DNA of 64,000 nucleotides from Erythrobacter sp. (GCF_030066995.1 NZ_JASJAP010000001.1:248001-312000), one strand, 5' to 3'; shown: positions 9,913 through 20,950, numbered from the stretch's first letter. Notes: a model not told the origin generated them from the sequence alone. Numbers and translations are program-made.

Positions 9913-11706
9913 GTGACCGATTCCGATCCTGATCTGCCCGAGACCGAGGAAGAGACCGCCCCCAGCGCCGCTGAGCTGGAAGCGGCTGGGCAAAACTCCA
10001 TGTTTGGAGATGCGCCGCCCGAACCGGTGCAGGAGCCAGCGCCAGAGCCAATGAGCGCGGACAGCAAGCCATCGGCTCAACCCTACCGTGTGCTGGCACG
10101 CAAATACCGCCCGCAGACCTTTTCCGAGCTTGTTGGCCAGGAGCCGATGGTCCGTACGCTCGCCAACGCGATCGAGCGCGACCGGCTGGCGCACGCCTTC
10201 CTGATGACCGGGGTGCGCGGGGTGGGCAAGACTTCGACCGCGCGTCTGATTGCCAAGGCTTTGAACTGCATCGGCCCGGACGGGAAAGGTGGCCCTACAA
10301 TTGATCCGTGCGGAGTGTGCGAGAATTGCGTCGCCATCGCCGAGGGACGCCACATCGACGTCATCGAAATGGACGCCGCCTCCAACACGGGTGTCGACGA
10401 CGTTCGCGAAATCATCGACGCGGTACGCTACGCGGCGGTCTCGGCGCGCTTCAAGATCTATATCATCGACGAGGTGCACATGCTCTCGCGCAACGCCTTC
10501 AACGCGTTGCTTAAGACGCTGGAAGAGCCGCCAGCGCATGTGAAGTTTCTTTTTGCCACCACCGAGGTCGAAAAACTGCCAGTGACCGTGCTTAGCCGCA
10601 CGCAGCGCTTTGACTTGCGGCGCATTCCGGCGAGCCTCCTTACCGAGCATTACGCCAATGTATGCAGGGCCGAAGGCGTGGAAGCGGAGGACGAAGCCCT
10701 GCGCATCATTGCCAACGCGGCGGAAGGCTCGGCGCGTGACGGGCTCTCGATCCTGGATCAGGCAATCGCGCATGCGGATCTGGAAACCTCAAAGGCAATT
10801 ACAGCCAGACGTGTGCGCCAGATGCTTGGCCTTGCCGATAAGGGCGCGCAGCGCAGAGTTCTTGAGGATATCTTGCAAGGCGACGCACAGGCTTTGCTGG
10901 TCGGCGTCGATGAGCAATACGCGCTCGGTGTTGAGCCCCTTGCGTTGATGCGCGCGCTTATGGACCTTGTTCACAAGATCACGGTTGCACAAGTCTCGGG
11001 CGCTGAGCCGGATGCGCCGGGCGAAGAGGAGCGCAGGGCGCTTGCTGAATTCGCCGAGCGGCTGAGCGCGGGACAACTCCATCGCCTTTGGCAATTGCTT
11101 CTGAAGGGTCACGAGGAAGTGCGCGCCGCGCCCGATCCGCTGGTTGCGCTGCAAATGGCGCTGCTGCGCGTGCTGCACGCCGCCGACATGCCCGATCCCG
11201 GCAGCCTCGCGCGCCGCATCGAGGAGATCGGCGCCGGAGCCGCGGCTAAGCCAGTGGCCGATCGCGCTTCATCCGCCGACCATCCCACCGCTTCGACCAC
11301 TGAATCAGCCGAGCTCAATTGGGCACAGCTCGTCGAGGAAATCGATCAGGCGGGCCAAATGCACGCTGCCGAAATCATGCGTTCGCGCGTGCGCGTTCTT
11401 GAACTCGCACCCCAGCGCCTAATATACAGCCGGGCCGACGATTTTCCCGATGATCCAGGCCCCGATGTGCGCGAGGCCTTGCTCAAGTTTACCGGCAAGC
11501 GCTGGCAGGTCGAAAAGGGTGACGGAGAAGGCGCGCCAACTCTGCGTGAACAAGCCGAAGCCGAGGCCAAGGCGCAGCGCGAGGCAACCTTGTCCGATCC
11601 GCTTGTGAAGGCCGCTTTTGCCGCCTTTCCGGATGCAGAGTTGATCGAAACCCCGCCGGCATCTGAAGACGCGCCCGCAAAGCGTTCGGTTTCCGGCACA
11701 CCATGA
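9913..11706 (+). CDS. dnaX: DNA polymerase III subunits gamma/tau
   Basis: A 597-residue clamp-loader ATPase. After an acidic, Pro-rich leader of about 55 residues comes YRVLARKYRPQTFSELVGQE, then Walker A GVRGVGKT at residues 100-107. Four zinc-binding Cys follow at residues 119, 133, 136 and 139 (CxGPDGKG...CGVCENC), then the DEVHMLS Walker B and the SRTQRFDLRR sensor region. The C-terminus continues past the gamma core into a divergent tau-like tail. Start codon is GTG at 9913, about 50 nt after the SRP RNA. It is followed 25 nt later by the YbaB/EbfC gene, a conserved dnaX-ybaB pair. Confidence 0.95.
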   Translation: MTDSDPDLPETEEETAPSAAELEAAGQNSMFGDAPPEPVQEPAPEPMSADSKPSAQPYRVLARKYRPQTFSELVGQEPMVRTLANAIERDRLAHAFLMTGVRGVGKTSTARLIAKALNCIGPDGKGGPTIDPCGVCENCVAIAEGRHIDVIEMDAASNTGVDDVREIIDAVRYAAVSARFKIYIIDEVHMLSRNAFNALLKTLEEPPAHVKFLFATTEVEKLPVTVLSRTQRFDLRRIPASLLTEHYANVCRAEGVEAEDEALRIIANAAEGSARDGLSILDQAIAHADLETSKAITARRVRQMLGLADKGAQRRVLEDILQGDAQALLVGVDEQYALGVEPLALMRALMDLVHKITVAQVSGAEPDAPGEEERRALAEFAERLSAGQLHRLWQLLLKGHEEVRAAPDPLVALQMALLRVLHAADMPDPGSLARRIEEIGAGAAAKPVADRASSADHPTASTTESAELNWAQLVEEIDQAGQMHAAEIMRSRVRVLELAPQRLIYSRADDFPDDPGPDVREALLKFTGKRWQVEKGDGEGAPTLREQAEAEAKAQREATLSDPLVKAAFAAFPDAELIETPPASEDAPAKRSVSGTP

Positions 11707-11731
11707 AGATGAGAATCAGGAGCCCCAAGCC

Positions 11732-12073
11732 ATGAAGAGCATGGAAGAAATGATGCAAGCCGCGCAGCAGGCTGCGGAATCGATCCAGAAGCAGATGAAC
11801 GACATGCAGGTGAAGCTCGACGCGATCGAGGTCGAGGGGACGGCGGGCGGAGGCCTCGTCACCGTGCGCGCCACCGCCAAGGGCCGCATCCTCGGCGTTT
11901 CGATCGACGACAGCCTTATGAAGCCCGAAGAGAAGGGCATCGTCGAAGACCTAGTCACCGCCGCCTTTAACGACGCGCGCGACAAGGCGGACCGAGTGTC
12001 GGCGGAGCAGATGAAGGAAATGCAGGGTTCAATGGGCCTGCCGCCGGGGTTTAACCTGCCGGGTATGGGGTAA
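11732..12073 (+). CDS. YbaB/EbfC family nucleoid-associated protein
   Basis: A 113-residue protein with a helical N-terminus (MEEMMQAAQQAAESIQKQMN), a central strand region VEGTAGGGLVTVRATAKGRI, the typical DDSLMKPEEKGIVEDLVTAAFNDA block and a Gly/Pro-rich tail. Family members are small dimeric DNA-binding proteins that associate with the nucleoid. The gene lies just downstream of dnaX on the same strand, the usual dnaX-ybaB(-recR) arrangement; recR does not follow here. Start ATG at 11732 comes after a weak AGGAG-type site at about 11718. Confidence 0.93.
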   Translation: MKSMEEMMQAAQQAAESIQKQMNDMQVKLDAIEVEGTAGGGLVTVRATAKGRILGVSIDDSLMKPEEKGIVEDLVTAAFNDARDKADRVSAEQMKEMQGSMGLPPGFNLPGMG

Positions 12074-12466
12074 GGCGTTATCCGGATATAGAATGGCAAA
12101 GGACACAAAGCTTCATCCGTGCCCTTGTTGCTCCAAGTTGACCATTTCGGAGCTGGGTGGTTAAGAGCTCTGTGAAGTCTGTGAAGTCTGTGAAGTCTGT
12201 GGATAGGAGGATGACCCTGTCCAGAGCGCTGATCCTACTTTTGCAGGGGAAGCAAACGAAGAGACCTTGATTCAAGCTCGCGCGAGCTGGCTGAAGAGTC
12301 AGGTAGTCAACGACTAAACCCAGGTCGGCTTCAGGAGACTTTAAAGCGAGTTGCTTTACATCCGAACCAACGAGCATCCACAGCTTCCTGGCGCGCACCA
12401 TTGCGAGGCTAGGTAGCGCTACCCATATTCCTTTCAAAGGCACGCTCAAATGGCGGCTATGGATGT
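12074..12466 (+). other. 393-nt intergenic region upstream of lon
   Basis: I see no gene here. Within it lie a 9-nt tandem repeat (see the repeat entry at 12170-12201), a perfect 14-bp palindrome AGCTCGCGCGAGCT at 12275-12288, and a perfect 12-bp palindrome GGTAGCGCTACC at 12412-12423, which ends 43 nt before the lon start. The palindromes are plausible regulator or hairpin sites, but no specific factor can be named. A reverse-strand open frame (12078-12449) covers most of it and is not convincing as a protein. Confidence 0.6.
12170..12201 (+). repeat. Short tandem repeat, CTGTGAAGT unit, about 3.6 copies
   Basis: Three exact CTGTGAAGT units start at 12170, 12179 and 12188, and a fourth partial unit (CTGTG) follows. 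The unit is 9 nt, so it would read in frame as a Phe-Thr-Asp-type tripeptide repeat on the reverse strand, but no convincing gene is there. It sits in the ybaB-lon intergenic space. Confidence 0.85.
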
Positions 12467-14887
<2,421 letters not shown>

Positions 14888-15149
14888 TCGGCTGAACGAA
14901 TTCTTCTTCGATTGGAGGGGAAGAGCGGGTCGCTGGGCTCGGCTCGTCCTTTCACGCGTGCGCAAATGTTTCCCGGCGCTTGCTGTCGAGCGCGTCGAAT
15001 TTCATCACAAAAGCGCCAAGAATGGCTGCAAACCGCCATTTCCGCTGCGAATTGTCTTTGACAGCGGCCCGGAAACGCGTGCACTCTGATTCTTCTGGCA
15101 AAGCCGATTCACCCATAAACTCACCGCATCAAATTGAGGGGAACCACGA

Positions 15150-15422
15150 ATGAACAAAAACGATCTGATCAGTGCCGTCGCTGAGAAAAGCGGCCTCTCG
15201 AAGACCGATGCGTCGAACGCCGTTGAAAGCGTTTTTGACTCGATCACGAAGGCGCTGTCGGGTGGCGATGAAGTGCGACTGGTTGGATTTGGCACGTTCT
15301 CCGTGGCGAAGCGTAAGGCCTCGACCGGGCGCAACCCGCGCACCGGCGAGCCGATGAACATTCCGGCCTCAACCCAGCCCAAGTTCAAGGCCGGCAAAGG
15401 CCTCAAAGACGCGGTGAACTAA
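15150..15422 (+). CDS. HU family DNA-binding protein
   Basis: A 90-residue histone-like protein: MNKNDLISAVAEKSGLSKTD helix-loop start, the VRLVGFGTFSVAKRKA core and the GRNPRTGEPMNIPAS beta-arm that inserts into the DNA minor groove. These dimeric proteins bend and compact DNA. The length (90) is the standard for HU/HupB. The 262-nt gap after lon holds nothing that I can annotate firmly. A good rho-independent terminator follows at 15467. The lon-hup order is common in proteobacteria. Confidence 0.96.
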   Translation: MNKNDLISAVAEKSGLSKTDASNAVESVFDSITKALSGGDEVRLVGFGTFSVAKRKASTGRNPRTGEPMNIPASTQPKFKAGKGLKDAVN

Positions 15423-15466
15423 TCAAATCCGCCTTGTCGGCGCCGCGCCTCGCGCTGAGCTATTCT

Positions 15467-15501
15467 GACCTCGCCGGTCCATAAAGGTCGGCGGGGTCTT
15501 T
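15467..15501 (+). terminator. Rho-independent terminator after the HU gene
   Basis: A 10-bp stem, GACCTCGCCG at 15467-15476 with CGGCGGGGTC at 15489-15498 (one G-U wobble), with a 12-nt loop and TTT just after. It lies 45 nt past the HU stop and may also serve the convergent lipoprotein gene. Confidence 0.7.
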
Positions 15502-15522
15502 CCATCGGAAGCTGGGCCGGGC

Positions 15523-16425
15523 TTACTGGCCGAGGTCAATCAGGGCTGTCGGTGCGGCCTTGGAGCGCGGACCGATTTCCCAGGTCAGCTTCTCGCCCGT
15601 CCCCGTCGCGCTGGCGCCTTCATCGGTGTTGTTCGCGCGAATGGCCATTCCGCCGGTAGTGACGATCGTGAAAGTGCCTTCGGGTGCGGGCACGTCGGGC
15701 ATAGTCTCGTTGCCCGCCTCGGAGCTTTCCGGCGAAAGCGCGGCCAACCCAGCCATGCCCGCAAGGCCGCCCATCATCGCGCCCAACGGATTGTCGTCAT
15801 TCTGCTGGGAGAAGCCCGGAGCATTGACCCGCACCAGATTGCCATCGCGCAGGAAGATCTGGACGAAGGGATTGGTGGTGGGCACATCCTCGATCAGCGG
15901 GAACAGAAACTCGTGCGTAAGCTTGCCCTCCAGTCGATAACTCACGTCGAAGACGCCGTTGCCCTTGTCCACGACACGGTCCCAGCCCTTCTGGCGCTCG
16001 ATCAGCTTGACAAACTTGGCCGTCGCTTCGGGATCGTCGGCGTCGATGCCTCCCAGCAAGGCCGACATTTGCTCGGCCTGCTGCGCGGCTTCGGCGGCGC
16101 GTTTTTCGGCATTCGCTTCCCAAGCGGCGCGCTGGCCTTCCAGCTCATTGCTGGTGCATTGACGCTCCTCGAACGTGCCATCTATGTAGCATGGCTCTGG
16201 TTCGAATTCTTTCGTCGCCTCTCCCATCTTCGCCAGTTGCGAGAGCCCAAGGAAGAAGATCTCGCCCTCGTATGAGAATGTGAAGCCCCGATCCGGTCCC
16301 AGCTCAAGCTCTGATACGAACTTGCCCGGCGTGATGAAGCATCCCGTCAAAAGCAGCGAAAGGCTCGCCAGCGTGGCGGCGGCCAGCGCACGCAGCGGGC
16401 GGCGGATCTCAGTCGGCGCGTACAT
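15523..16425 (-). CDS. Hypothetical lipoprotein
   Basis: A 300-residue protein with a signal peptide ending in a lipobox (LLLTGC, Cys29), so an envelope-anchored lipoprotein is expected. The mature part begins FITPGKFVSELELGPDRGFT and contains an Ala/Glu-rich helical stretch (EKRAAEAAQQAEQMSALLGG) and a Gly/Met-rich segment (LGAMMGGLAGMAGLAAL). I do not recognise a characterised family; similar proteins are common in sphingomonads, where they are annotated as hypothetical. It is convergent with HU and shares an intergenic region with the rRNA methyltransferase behind it. Confidence 0.8.
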   Translation of the reverse strand: MYAPTEIRRPLRALAAATLASLSLLLTGCFITPGKFVSELELGPDRGFTFSYEGEIFFLGLSQLAKMGEATKEFEPEPCYIDGTFEERQCTSNELEGQRAAWEANAEKRAAEAAQQAEQMSALLGGIDADDPEATAKFVKLIERQKGWDRVVDKGNGVFDVSYRLEGKLTHEFLFPLIEDVPTTNPFVQIFLRDGNLVRVNAPGFSQQNDDNPLGAMMGGLAGMAGLAALSPESSEAGNETMPDVPAPEGTFTIVTTGGMAIRANNTDEGASATGTGEKLTWEIGPRSKAAPTALIDLGQ

Positions 16426-16461
16426 AGTTACATCCCCCCAGGGTTTGCATCACAGCCCGTT

Positions 16462-17256
16462 CTAACCGCTCCGGGTTGCCACGGCGTAAAGAGCCACAGC
16501 CGCCGCGTTGGATACATTCAGGCTCTCGATATCCGAGGTGATAGGCAATCTGGCAAGCGCGTCGCAATGGTGCGCGATGTTCTGTCGTATGCCTTCGCCT
16601 TCGGCTCCCAGCACCAGCGCGACCGGTCCGCTGGTGAGCGCATCCGCAAGCGTTTCCTTCGCTTCGCCGGCAAGCCCAATGCGCCAATAGCCCGCATCCG
16701 CAAGGTCATCGAGGGCGCGCGCGAGGTTGACCACGCGCACCCAGGGCACCGTCTCCAATGCGCCCGAGGCCGATTTCGCGAGGACGCCTCCTTCGGGCGG
16801 CGCGTGGCGGTCCTGCGTCACGATAGCCGCCGCTCCGAAAGCCGCAGCGGAGCGCAGGATGGCTCCAACGTTGTGCGGATCGGTCACCTGATCGAGCACG
16901 ACGATTGGCCGTGTAGGATCGCCATCGGCAATCTCATCGAGAAAGGTTGCATCCAGCGGTTCGCATTCCAGCACGAGGCCCTGATGCGGCGCGTCCTTGG
17001 CGACCAGCCGCGCAAGGTCCTGAACATCCGCGTATTCAACCGGGAAGTCGGGCGGCAAATCGCCGTCCAAGGTTTCGATTCCCTCGCGTGTCGCCCACAA
17101 TTTGCGGTGCTGGCGACGGGGGTTCTTGAGAGCGGCTTCGACCGGGTGGCGGCCCCACAGACGCACATGGCCGGCGGTGGCGCGGCCCGATCCGCGGCCG
17201 CCCTTCATCCGCCCCGCGCGCCCTCGCAGCGCACGCTTTCTCTCTCCCTTGGCCAT
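16462..17256 (-). CDS. rlmB: 23S rRNA 2'-O-methyltransferase, TrmH/RlmB family
   Basis: A 264-residue SpoU-class methyltransferase. A basic N-terminal tail (KRALRGRAGRMKGGRG) precedes the substrate-binding domain (VRLWGRHPVEAALKNPRRQ), and the C-terminal knotted SAM domain shows DQVTDPHNVGAILRSAAAFG, then VLGAEGEGIR and SLNVSNAAAVALYA. This set defines the TrmH/RlmB group, which methylates G2251 (E. coli numbering) of 23S rRNA. The ATG at 17256 is chosen because the frame, open to 17772, is antisense to tRNA-Tyr beyond that point. Specificity within TrmH/RlmB is inferred. Confidence 0.88.
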   Translation of the reverse strand: MAKGERKRALRGRAGRMKGGRGSGRATAGHVRLWGRHPVEAALKNPRRQHRKLWATREGIETLDGDLPPDFPVEYADVQDLARLVAKDAPHQGLVLECEPLDATFLDEIADGDPTRPIVVLDQVTDPHNVGAILRSAAAFGAAAIVTQDRHAPPEGGVLAKSASGALETVPWVRVVNLARALDDLADAGYWRIGLAGEAKETLADALTSGPVALVLGAEGEGIRQNIAHHCDALARLPITSDIESLNVSNAAAVALYAVATRSG

Positions 17257-17461
17257 TCGATCCCCTCTGTGCAAAAGATGCGCTCGGACGCCGCGCATCG
17301 TGAATAATGGCGCTCCACTGCCAGCCGCCCCATTGACAGGCAAGGCTCGGTTCGCCAAAGCGCGCCTCTCGGCGAACGGGGTAGGGTGTTTAGGCGCCTG
17401 TCCCGCGCTCGGTTGGCACGACGCCCAAGCGTTCCAATCGCTCCTTCGCGACGTGTCGTGT

Positions 17462-17547
17462 GGACAGGTGGCCGAGTGGTTAAAGGCAGCAGACTGTAAA
17501 TCTGCCCGCGCAAGCGTACGCTGGTTCGAATCCAGCCCTGTCCACCA
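17462..17547 (+). tRNA. tRNA-Tyr (anticodon GTA)
   Basis: An 86-nt class II tRNA. Acceptor GGACAGG (17462-17468) pairs with CCTGTCC (17537-17543), followed by the discriminator A and an encoded CCA. The D-arm has GGCCGAGTGGTTAAAGGC. The anticodon loop is CTGTAAA with GTA in ACTGTAAATC. There is a long variable arm, and GGTTCGAATCC is the T-arm. It is the integration site of the following island: the integrase gene starts 197 nt downstream. Confidence 0.96.
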
Positions 17548-17561
17548 CCGCCCTTTCTCAG
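17523..17561 (+). other. Left attachment site (attL) candidate at the tRNA 3' end
   Basis: GGTTCGAATCCAGCCCTG (17523-17540) plus CCCTTTCTCAG (17551-17561) have a degenerate partner at 41568-41597: the first block matches 16 of 18 positions and the second is identical. The tRNA copy has a longer spacer between the two blocks. The pattern fits a tRNA-targeting integrase. Confidence 0.6.
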
Positions 17562-17660
17562 CACATCCCCGAAAAGCCCTAGAAATCCCAGAAAACCAAG
17601 GGTATTCTGCCTTCCGATGGCCGCCCCTGTTCGCTGTTATTTGCCTGCAACCGGCAGTGA

Positions 17661-17738
17661 GTGTGGGGAAGGTGTGGGGAGGAAAGTAGGCTTCCCCACA
17701 CTCCGGCTCTCTCAATTGGCCTCCAGAAATGTGGGGAA
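17661..17738 (+). repeat. GTGTGGGGA repeats next to the integrase (probable arm-type sites)
   Basis: Copies at 17661-17670 (GTGTGGGGAA), 17672-17680 (GTGTGGGGA) and, inverted, 17692-17701 (TTCCCCACAC), with a shortened copy GTGGGGAA at 17731-17738. Close variants reappear at the other island end (41495-41517). Binding sites for the integrase N-terminal domain or an excisionase are the likely meaning. Confidence 0.65.
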
Positions 17739-17743
17739 CGAGA

Positions 17744-18937
17744 ATGGGCAAACTTACAGCGGTGGCGGTCAAGGCCGCTTTGGCGAATCAAGGCACTTAT
17801 CAGGATGGTGACGGTCTTTTCCTGAAAGTTGGAAAAACTGGTGCGGCTTCCTGGCTTTTGCGTCTCCAACGCGATGGCAAACGACAGGACATTGGTCTTG
17901 GAAGTGCGAAGCTGGTTACGCTCGCGGAAGCGCGCTCCAAAGCGGCGGAGTTGCGAAAGGCCGTAAAGGTCGAGAAGCGCGACGTGCTGACGGAGAGGAA
18001 GGACGAGGAAGCAGCCAAAGTCACCTTCCGCGAAGCGGCTACTCAGTATCATTCTGAGAACGAGGCAGGCTGGAAAAGCGATGTTTACGGTCGCCAATGG
18101 CTCGCCAGTCTGGAGAACTACGCCTTCCCGAAGCTGGGCAACATGACGACCGGCGGGATCACCGCTGCCGACATCATCTCCGTCCTTACGCCGATCTGGC
18201 AGGAAATCCCCGAAACCGCCCGCCAGGTCCGCAACCGGATTTGCGCGGTGCTCGACTACTCCCACGCCAAGGGTTGGCGCTCGACCGAGGCTCCATCGGG
18301 CAATAGCAGTCTGAAGGCGGGGCGAGGGCTGCCCAGGCAGGTCAAGAAACCGACCAACCGCAAGGCGATGCCATACGTCGCCGTTCCTTCGTTCCTGACC
18401 GCGCTGCGGCGCAAGCCATCATATTCGCGCCTTGCGCTGGACCTTCTCATTCTGACTGGTGTTCGCTCGCAGGAAGTGCGGCTCGCGAAATGGGACGAAT
18501 TCGATCTGGACCAGCGCCTTTGGACAATCCCAGCCGAACATATGAAGCGCAGCAGGGCGCACATTGTGCCGCTGTCAGAGGCAGCTCTGGCGGTGTTTGT
18601 GAAGGCGGACGCAATGCGTCTTGAGGGTGCCGAAGTGGTCTTCCCCGGCATGACCGGCAAGGCGATGTCCAACATGACGCTGCTCAAGGTCATGCGCGAC
18701 ATGCAGGAACCGTTTCACGTCCACGGTTTCCGCTCCAGCTTTACCGACTGGGCTGCCAACGAAGGCTTCCCCAATGCGGTGGTCGAAGCGGCGCTGGCGC
18801 ATAAGACTCCGGACGCGGTCCAAGCAGCTTATCGCCGCACCACCTATCTTGGCACGCCGGATAATCCCGGTGCACGGGTGGAGCTGATGGAAGCTTGGGG
18901 CAGATATTGTACTGGGACGAGTTCCACGAAGCCGTAA
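17744..18937 (+). CDS. P4-type tyrosine recombinase / site-specific integrase
   Basis: A 397-residue integrase. The N-terminal DUF4102-type arm-binding domain is visible in LTAVAVKAALANQGTYQDGD (GLFLKV follows). The core-binding region contains FREAATQYHSENEAGWKSDV. The catalytic domain has the first Arg in LTGVRSQEVRLAKWDEFD, then HGFRSSFTDWAA (H-x-x-R) and a C-terminal ALAHKTPDAVQAAYRRTTY segment that supplies the late His and the nucleophilic Tyr. ATG at 17744 follows GGGGAACGAG; an in-frame ATG five codons upstream is possible. It reads away from tRNA-Tyr, as expected for an island integrase that inserts in a tRNA 3' end. Confidence 0.95.
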   Translation: MGKLTAVAVKAALANQGTYQDGDGLFLKVGKTGAASWLLRLQRDGKRQDIGLGSAKLVTLAEARSKAAELRKAVKVEKRDVLTERKDEEAAKVTFREAATQYHSENEAGWKSDVYGRQWLASLENYAFPKLGNMTTGGITAADIISVLTPIWQEIPETARQVRNRICAVLDYSHAKGWRSTEAPSGNSSLKAGRGLPRQVKKPTNRKAMPYVAVPSFLTALRRKPSYSRLALDLLILTGVRSQEVRLAKWDEFDLDQRLWTIPAEHMKRSRAHIVPLSEAALAVFVKADAMRLEGAEVVFPGMTGKAMSNMTLLKVMRDMQEPFHVHGFRSSFTDWAANEGFPNAVVEAALAHKTPDAVQAAYRRTTYLGTPDNPGARVELMEAWGRYCTGTSSTKP

Positions 18938-19123
18938 GATCGCCGGCCACTCATGCGCACCGACTGCAAGCTCAGATGACCGCTTTTGGGAAGGTCGGTT
19001 GCCAAAGCCCTACGACCGGAATTGGGGGTGAAAGCGGACTCAGGGCTGACGGGAGAATATTAGGACGGTCAGGCTTTCTGGCTTTTTAGATTATGCTTGC
19101 CCTACCCTTCTTCTCAGGTGCAT

Positions 19124-20089
19124 TTAGATTTCGACGCAAAGGCCATCGTGGGAGCATATTACTTCAAGCTCTGAGCCGCTGCGAGTCAGCTCTTCATATC
19201 GGATCGTCTCGTCATGCATTCGCTGGATATCGGCGTCGGAGTAGGTTGGCTCGTGGTGAAACAGCGCTAGCCGTTTGGCACCCGCCTCATGGCACAGATC
19301 CACGGCGACGATGTTGGATGAGTGGCCCCAATCCTCCTTGATCGAAACGCTGTCGGCGAGTGAATACATTGTGTCGGCAATGACGAGATCAGCCCCTGCC
19401 ATGAAGTCGACCATGGCTGACTCCTGGCCCATCTTGTCGATCTTGTATTCTGCGTCCGTCGAATAAACCACAGTGCTTCCTTGCGCGTCTCGGAAGCGGT
19501 AGCCGTAGCTTACATGGCTGTGAGCTTGATCGATCAATCCCACTGTCAATTCACCGACCTGATACTCGGTGCCGGGCGTTAGAGTGCAAAACTCAATATC
19601 CGCTTTGAGCCACTCAAACGGGACGGGGAACGAGATTCTCTCCTGCTGCCGTCGAAGCGCCTCTTCGGCATCGACATGCCCTGCATGGATGATAACTTTC
19701 GCGCCTTCTACAGATGCTGGTGTGAAAAACGGGAATCCCATGATGTGGTCCCAATGGAGATGCGACAGAAAGAAATGCCATTCCTTTGGCCGCTGATAGC
19801 CAGCCAGTCGGCGAAGTGTATCTAAGCCAAACTCACGCAAGCCTGACCCCATGTCGCACACTACAAAGGCTCCTCTTCCGGCGTCCACCTCGACGCAGCT
19901 GGTCGCACCACCATAGCCTTGACCAACAGCGAATTTGAGTTCGTCGCGTGCAAAATTGAGCGCCGCTTGTTTATCTACAAAAGTTCGTCCGCTTGCTTGA
20001 AGCAAGGCATCCGCGATCTTGTCCGAATATATGGAAGCAGGAGGTGCAACGGGTAGAGACCCTCGCGTTCCCCAAAACCGGATCTGCAT
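19124..20089 (-). CDS. Metallo-beta-lactamase fold hydrolase
   Basis: A 321-residue protein of the MBL superfamily. It opens MQIRFWGTRGSLPV and has the metal-binding SHLHWDH motif at about residues 110-115, a CDMGSG strand, then DQAHSHVSYGYRF and a VVYSTDAEY block, with a late HHEPTYSDADIQ His segment. WGTRGS-type members include phosphodiesterase-like and sensor-linked hydrolases; the substrate is unknown here. ATG at 20089 has a GGGGGTGA purine run upstream; the GTG at 20095 overlaps the stop of a small upstream frame. It is convergent with the integrase and lies in the island, next to the SatD-like gene. Confidence 0.88.
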   Translation of the reverse strand: MQIRFWGTRGSLPVAPPASIYSDKIADALLQASGRTFVDKQAALNFARDELKFAVGQGYGGATSCVEVDAGRGAFVVCDMGSGLREFGLDTLRRLAGYQRPKEWHFFLSHLHWDHIMGFPFFTPASVEGAKVIIHAGHVDAEEALRRQQERISFPVPFEWLKADIEFCTLTPGTEYQVGELTVGLIDQAHSHVSYGYRFRDAQGSTVVYSTDAEYKIDKMGQESAMVDFMAGADLVIADTMYSLADSVSIKEDWGHSSNIVAVDLCHEAGAKRLALFHHEPTYSDADIQRMHDETIRYEELTRSGSELEVICSHDGLCVEI

Positions 20090-20091
20090 GC

Positions 20092-20322
20092 TCACCCCCG
20101 TCTATGCTCGCCACTACGCCGCTTGCATGTATCCATCACATAGAAATCAAAGTTGCGTTCGATGACAAGCCTTTCATGGGTGGCTGTAGTTCGACCTGAA
20201 AGTGAAACACGAACGAGTGCTGTCAGTCCAACGCGAGCTGGTCTCTGGCAGACAAAGAGACCGCTAACCACACGTAAGCTCAGGCCTTCCGGCTTTTCTA
20301 CTCTGGCGAGGCGGATGAGCAT
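20092..20322 (-). CDS. Small hypothetical protein upstream of the MBL gene
   Basis: A possible 76-residue protein. Its TGA overlaps the alternative GTG start of the metallo-beta-lactamase gene (GTGA), which suggests coupling. The predicted sequence has alternating hydrophobic stretches (LSLRVVSGLFVC, TALVRVSLSG, RLVIERNFDFYVMD) that look like beta strands rather than random translation. No family is recognised. The GC-biased opposite-strand frame over the same region (20153-20512) is a competing reading, so confidence is low. Confidence 0.35.
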   Translation of the reverse strand: MLIRLARVEKPEGLSLRVVSGLFVCQRPARVGLTALVRVSLSGRTTATHERLVIERNFDFYVMDTCKRRSGEHRRG

Positions 20323-20508
20323 CCAATTGCCGTACCTCAATCGACTCCGACTTCAATCGGGTCCATTTGCTATGACGGTGCTACGGGTCACGGCGAAGCT
20401 TTCAAAAGGTGATGGGTGGGGCTCCAACGTATTCGCATCGTACGGCCATTGTCTCGCTACCTCATTCCGGAATCTGTTCGATTGTTCTGGCCAGCTCGCC
20501 CGACGGGA

Positions 20509-20946
20509 CTAGGCGCTAACAGGGCTGCTTGGCACCTCGCTGGGTGTTAAAATTGTTCTGAGTTCACTGCTAACGTTTTCGCCTATGTGACTATCGTATT
20601 GTAGCCAAACGCCAGTTATCAGTAATGCCCAGAGGAGGCTAAAAAGCGAACCGACGAGAAAATATTCTGCGGTTGCTTGGTCATCGAGCTCCTTAAAGCG
20701 AGCTACAGTTTTTAGCGCGATTACAGCGGCAACAATTTCCAAGCTTCCCGAAATGATCCCAACTGACAGCATAATGCGTTCGAGCCAGCCGATAACTCGA
20801 CCAGCCCTAGCTATATCCGTAGTATTTGTCGGATCGTTTTGCAGGCCTGTAGCGCAAAAAAGACCCTTGCAGGCCCAATTACCAACTGTCCCTAGTAAAA
20901 GGAAGGCTGCAAGCGTATACAGAACAACATGTAATGCGGGCGACAT
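20509..20946 (-). CDS. Small membrane protein, DUF3307-like C-terminal half
   Basis: A 145-residue membrane protein with predicted helices near residues 6-24, 53-75 and 98-117. The segment GRVIGWLERIM, then ALKTVARFKELDDQATAEYF and LVGSLFSLLWAL resembles the C-terminal part of DUF3307 membrane proteins as I remember them; a search would be needed to confirm. It starts 4 nt after the SatD-like gene stop, so the two are probably translated together. SatD-like and DUF3307 proteins are recurrent neighbours in bacteria. Function is unknown; a membrane effector or sensor partner is one possibility. Confidence 0.72.
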   Translation of the reverse strand: MSPALHVVLYTLAAFLLLGTVGNWACKGLFCATGLQNDPTNTTDIARAGRVIGWLERIMLSVGIISGSLEIVAAVIALKTVARFKELDDQATAEYFLVGSLFSLLWALLITGVWLQYDSHIGENVSSELRTILTPSEVPSSPVSA

Positions 20947-20950
20947 AATT

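Noticed and set aside
12078..12449. Reverse-strand frame of 123 codons across the lon leader
   Set aside because: It includes the Phe-Thr-Asp translation of the tandem repeat, has no ribosome-binding site or family pattern, and overlaps likely promoter elements of lon.
15058..15086. Promoter-like TTGACA ahead of the HU gene
   Set aside because: The -35-like hexamer is good, but at 17 or 18 nt spacing the following hexamer (GCACTC/CACTCT) does not resemble a -10 box.
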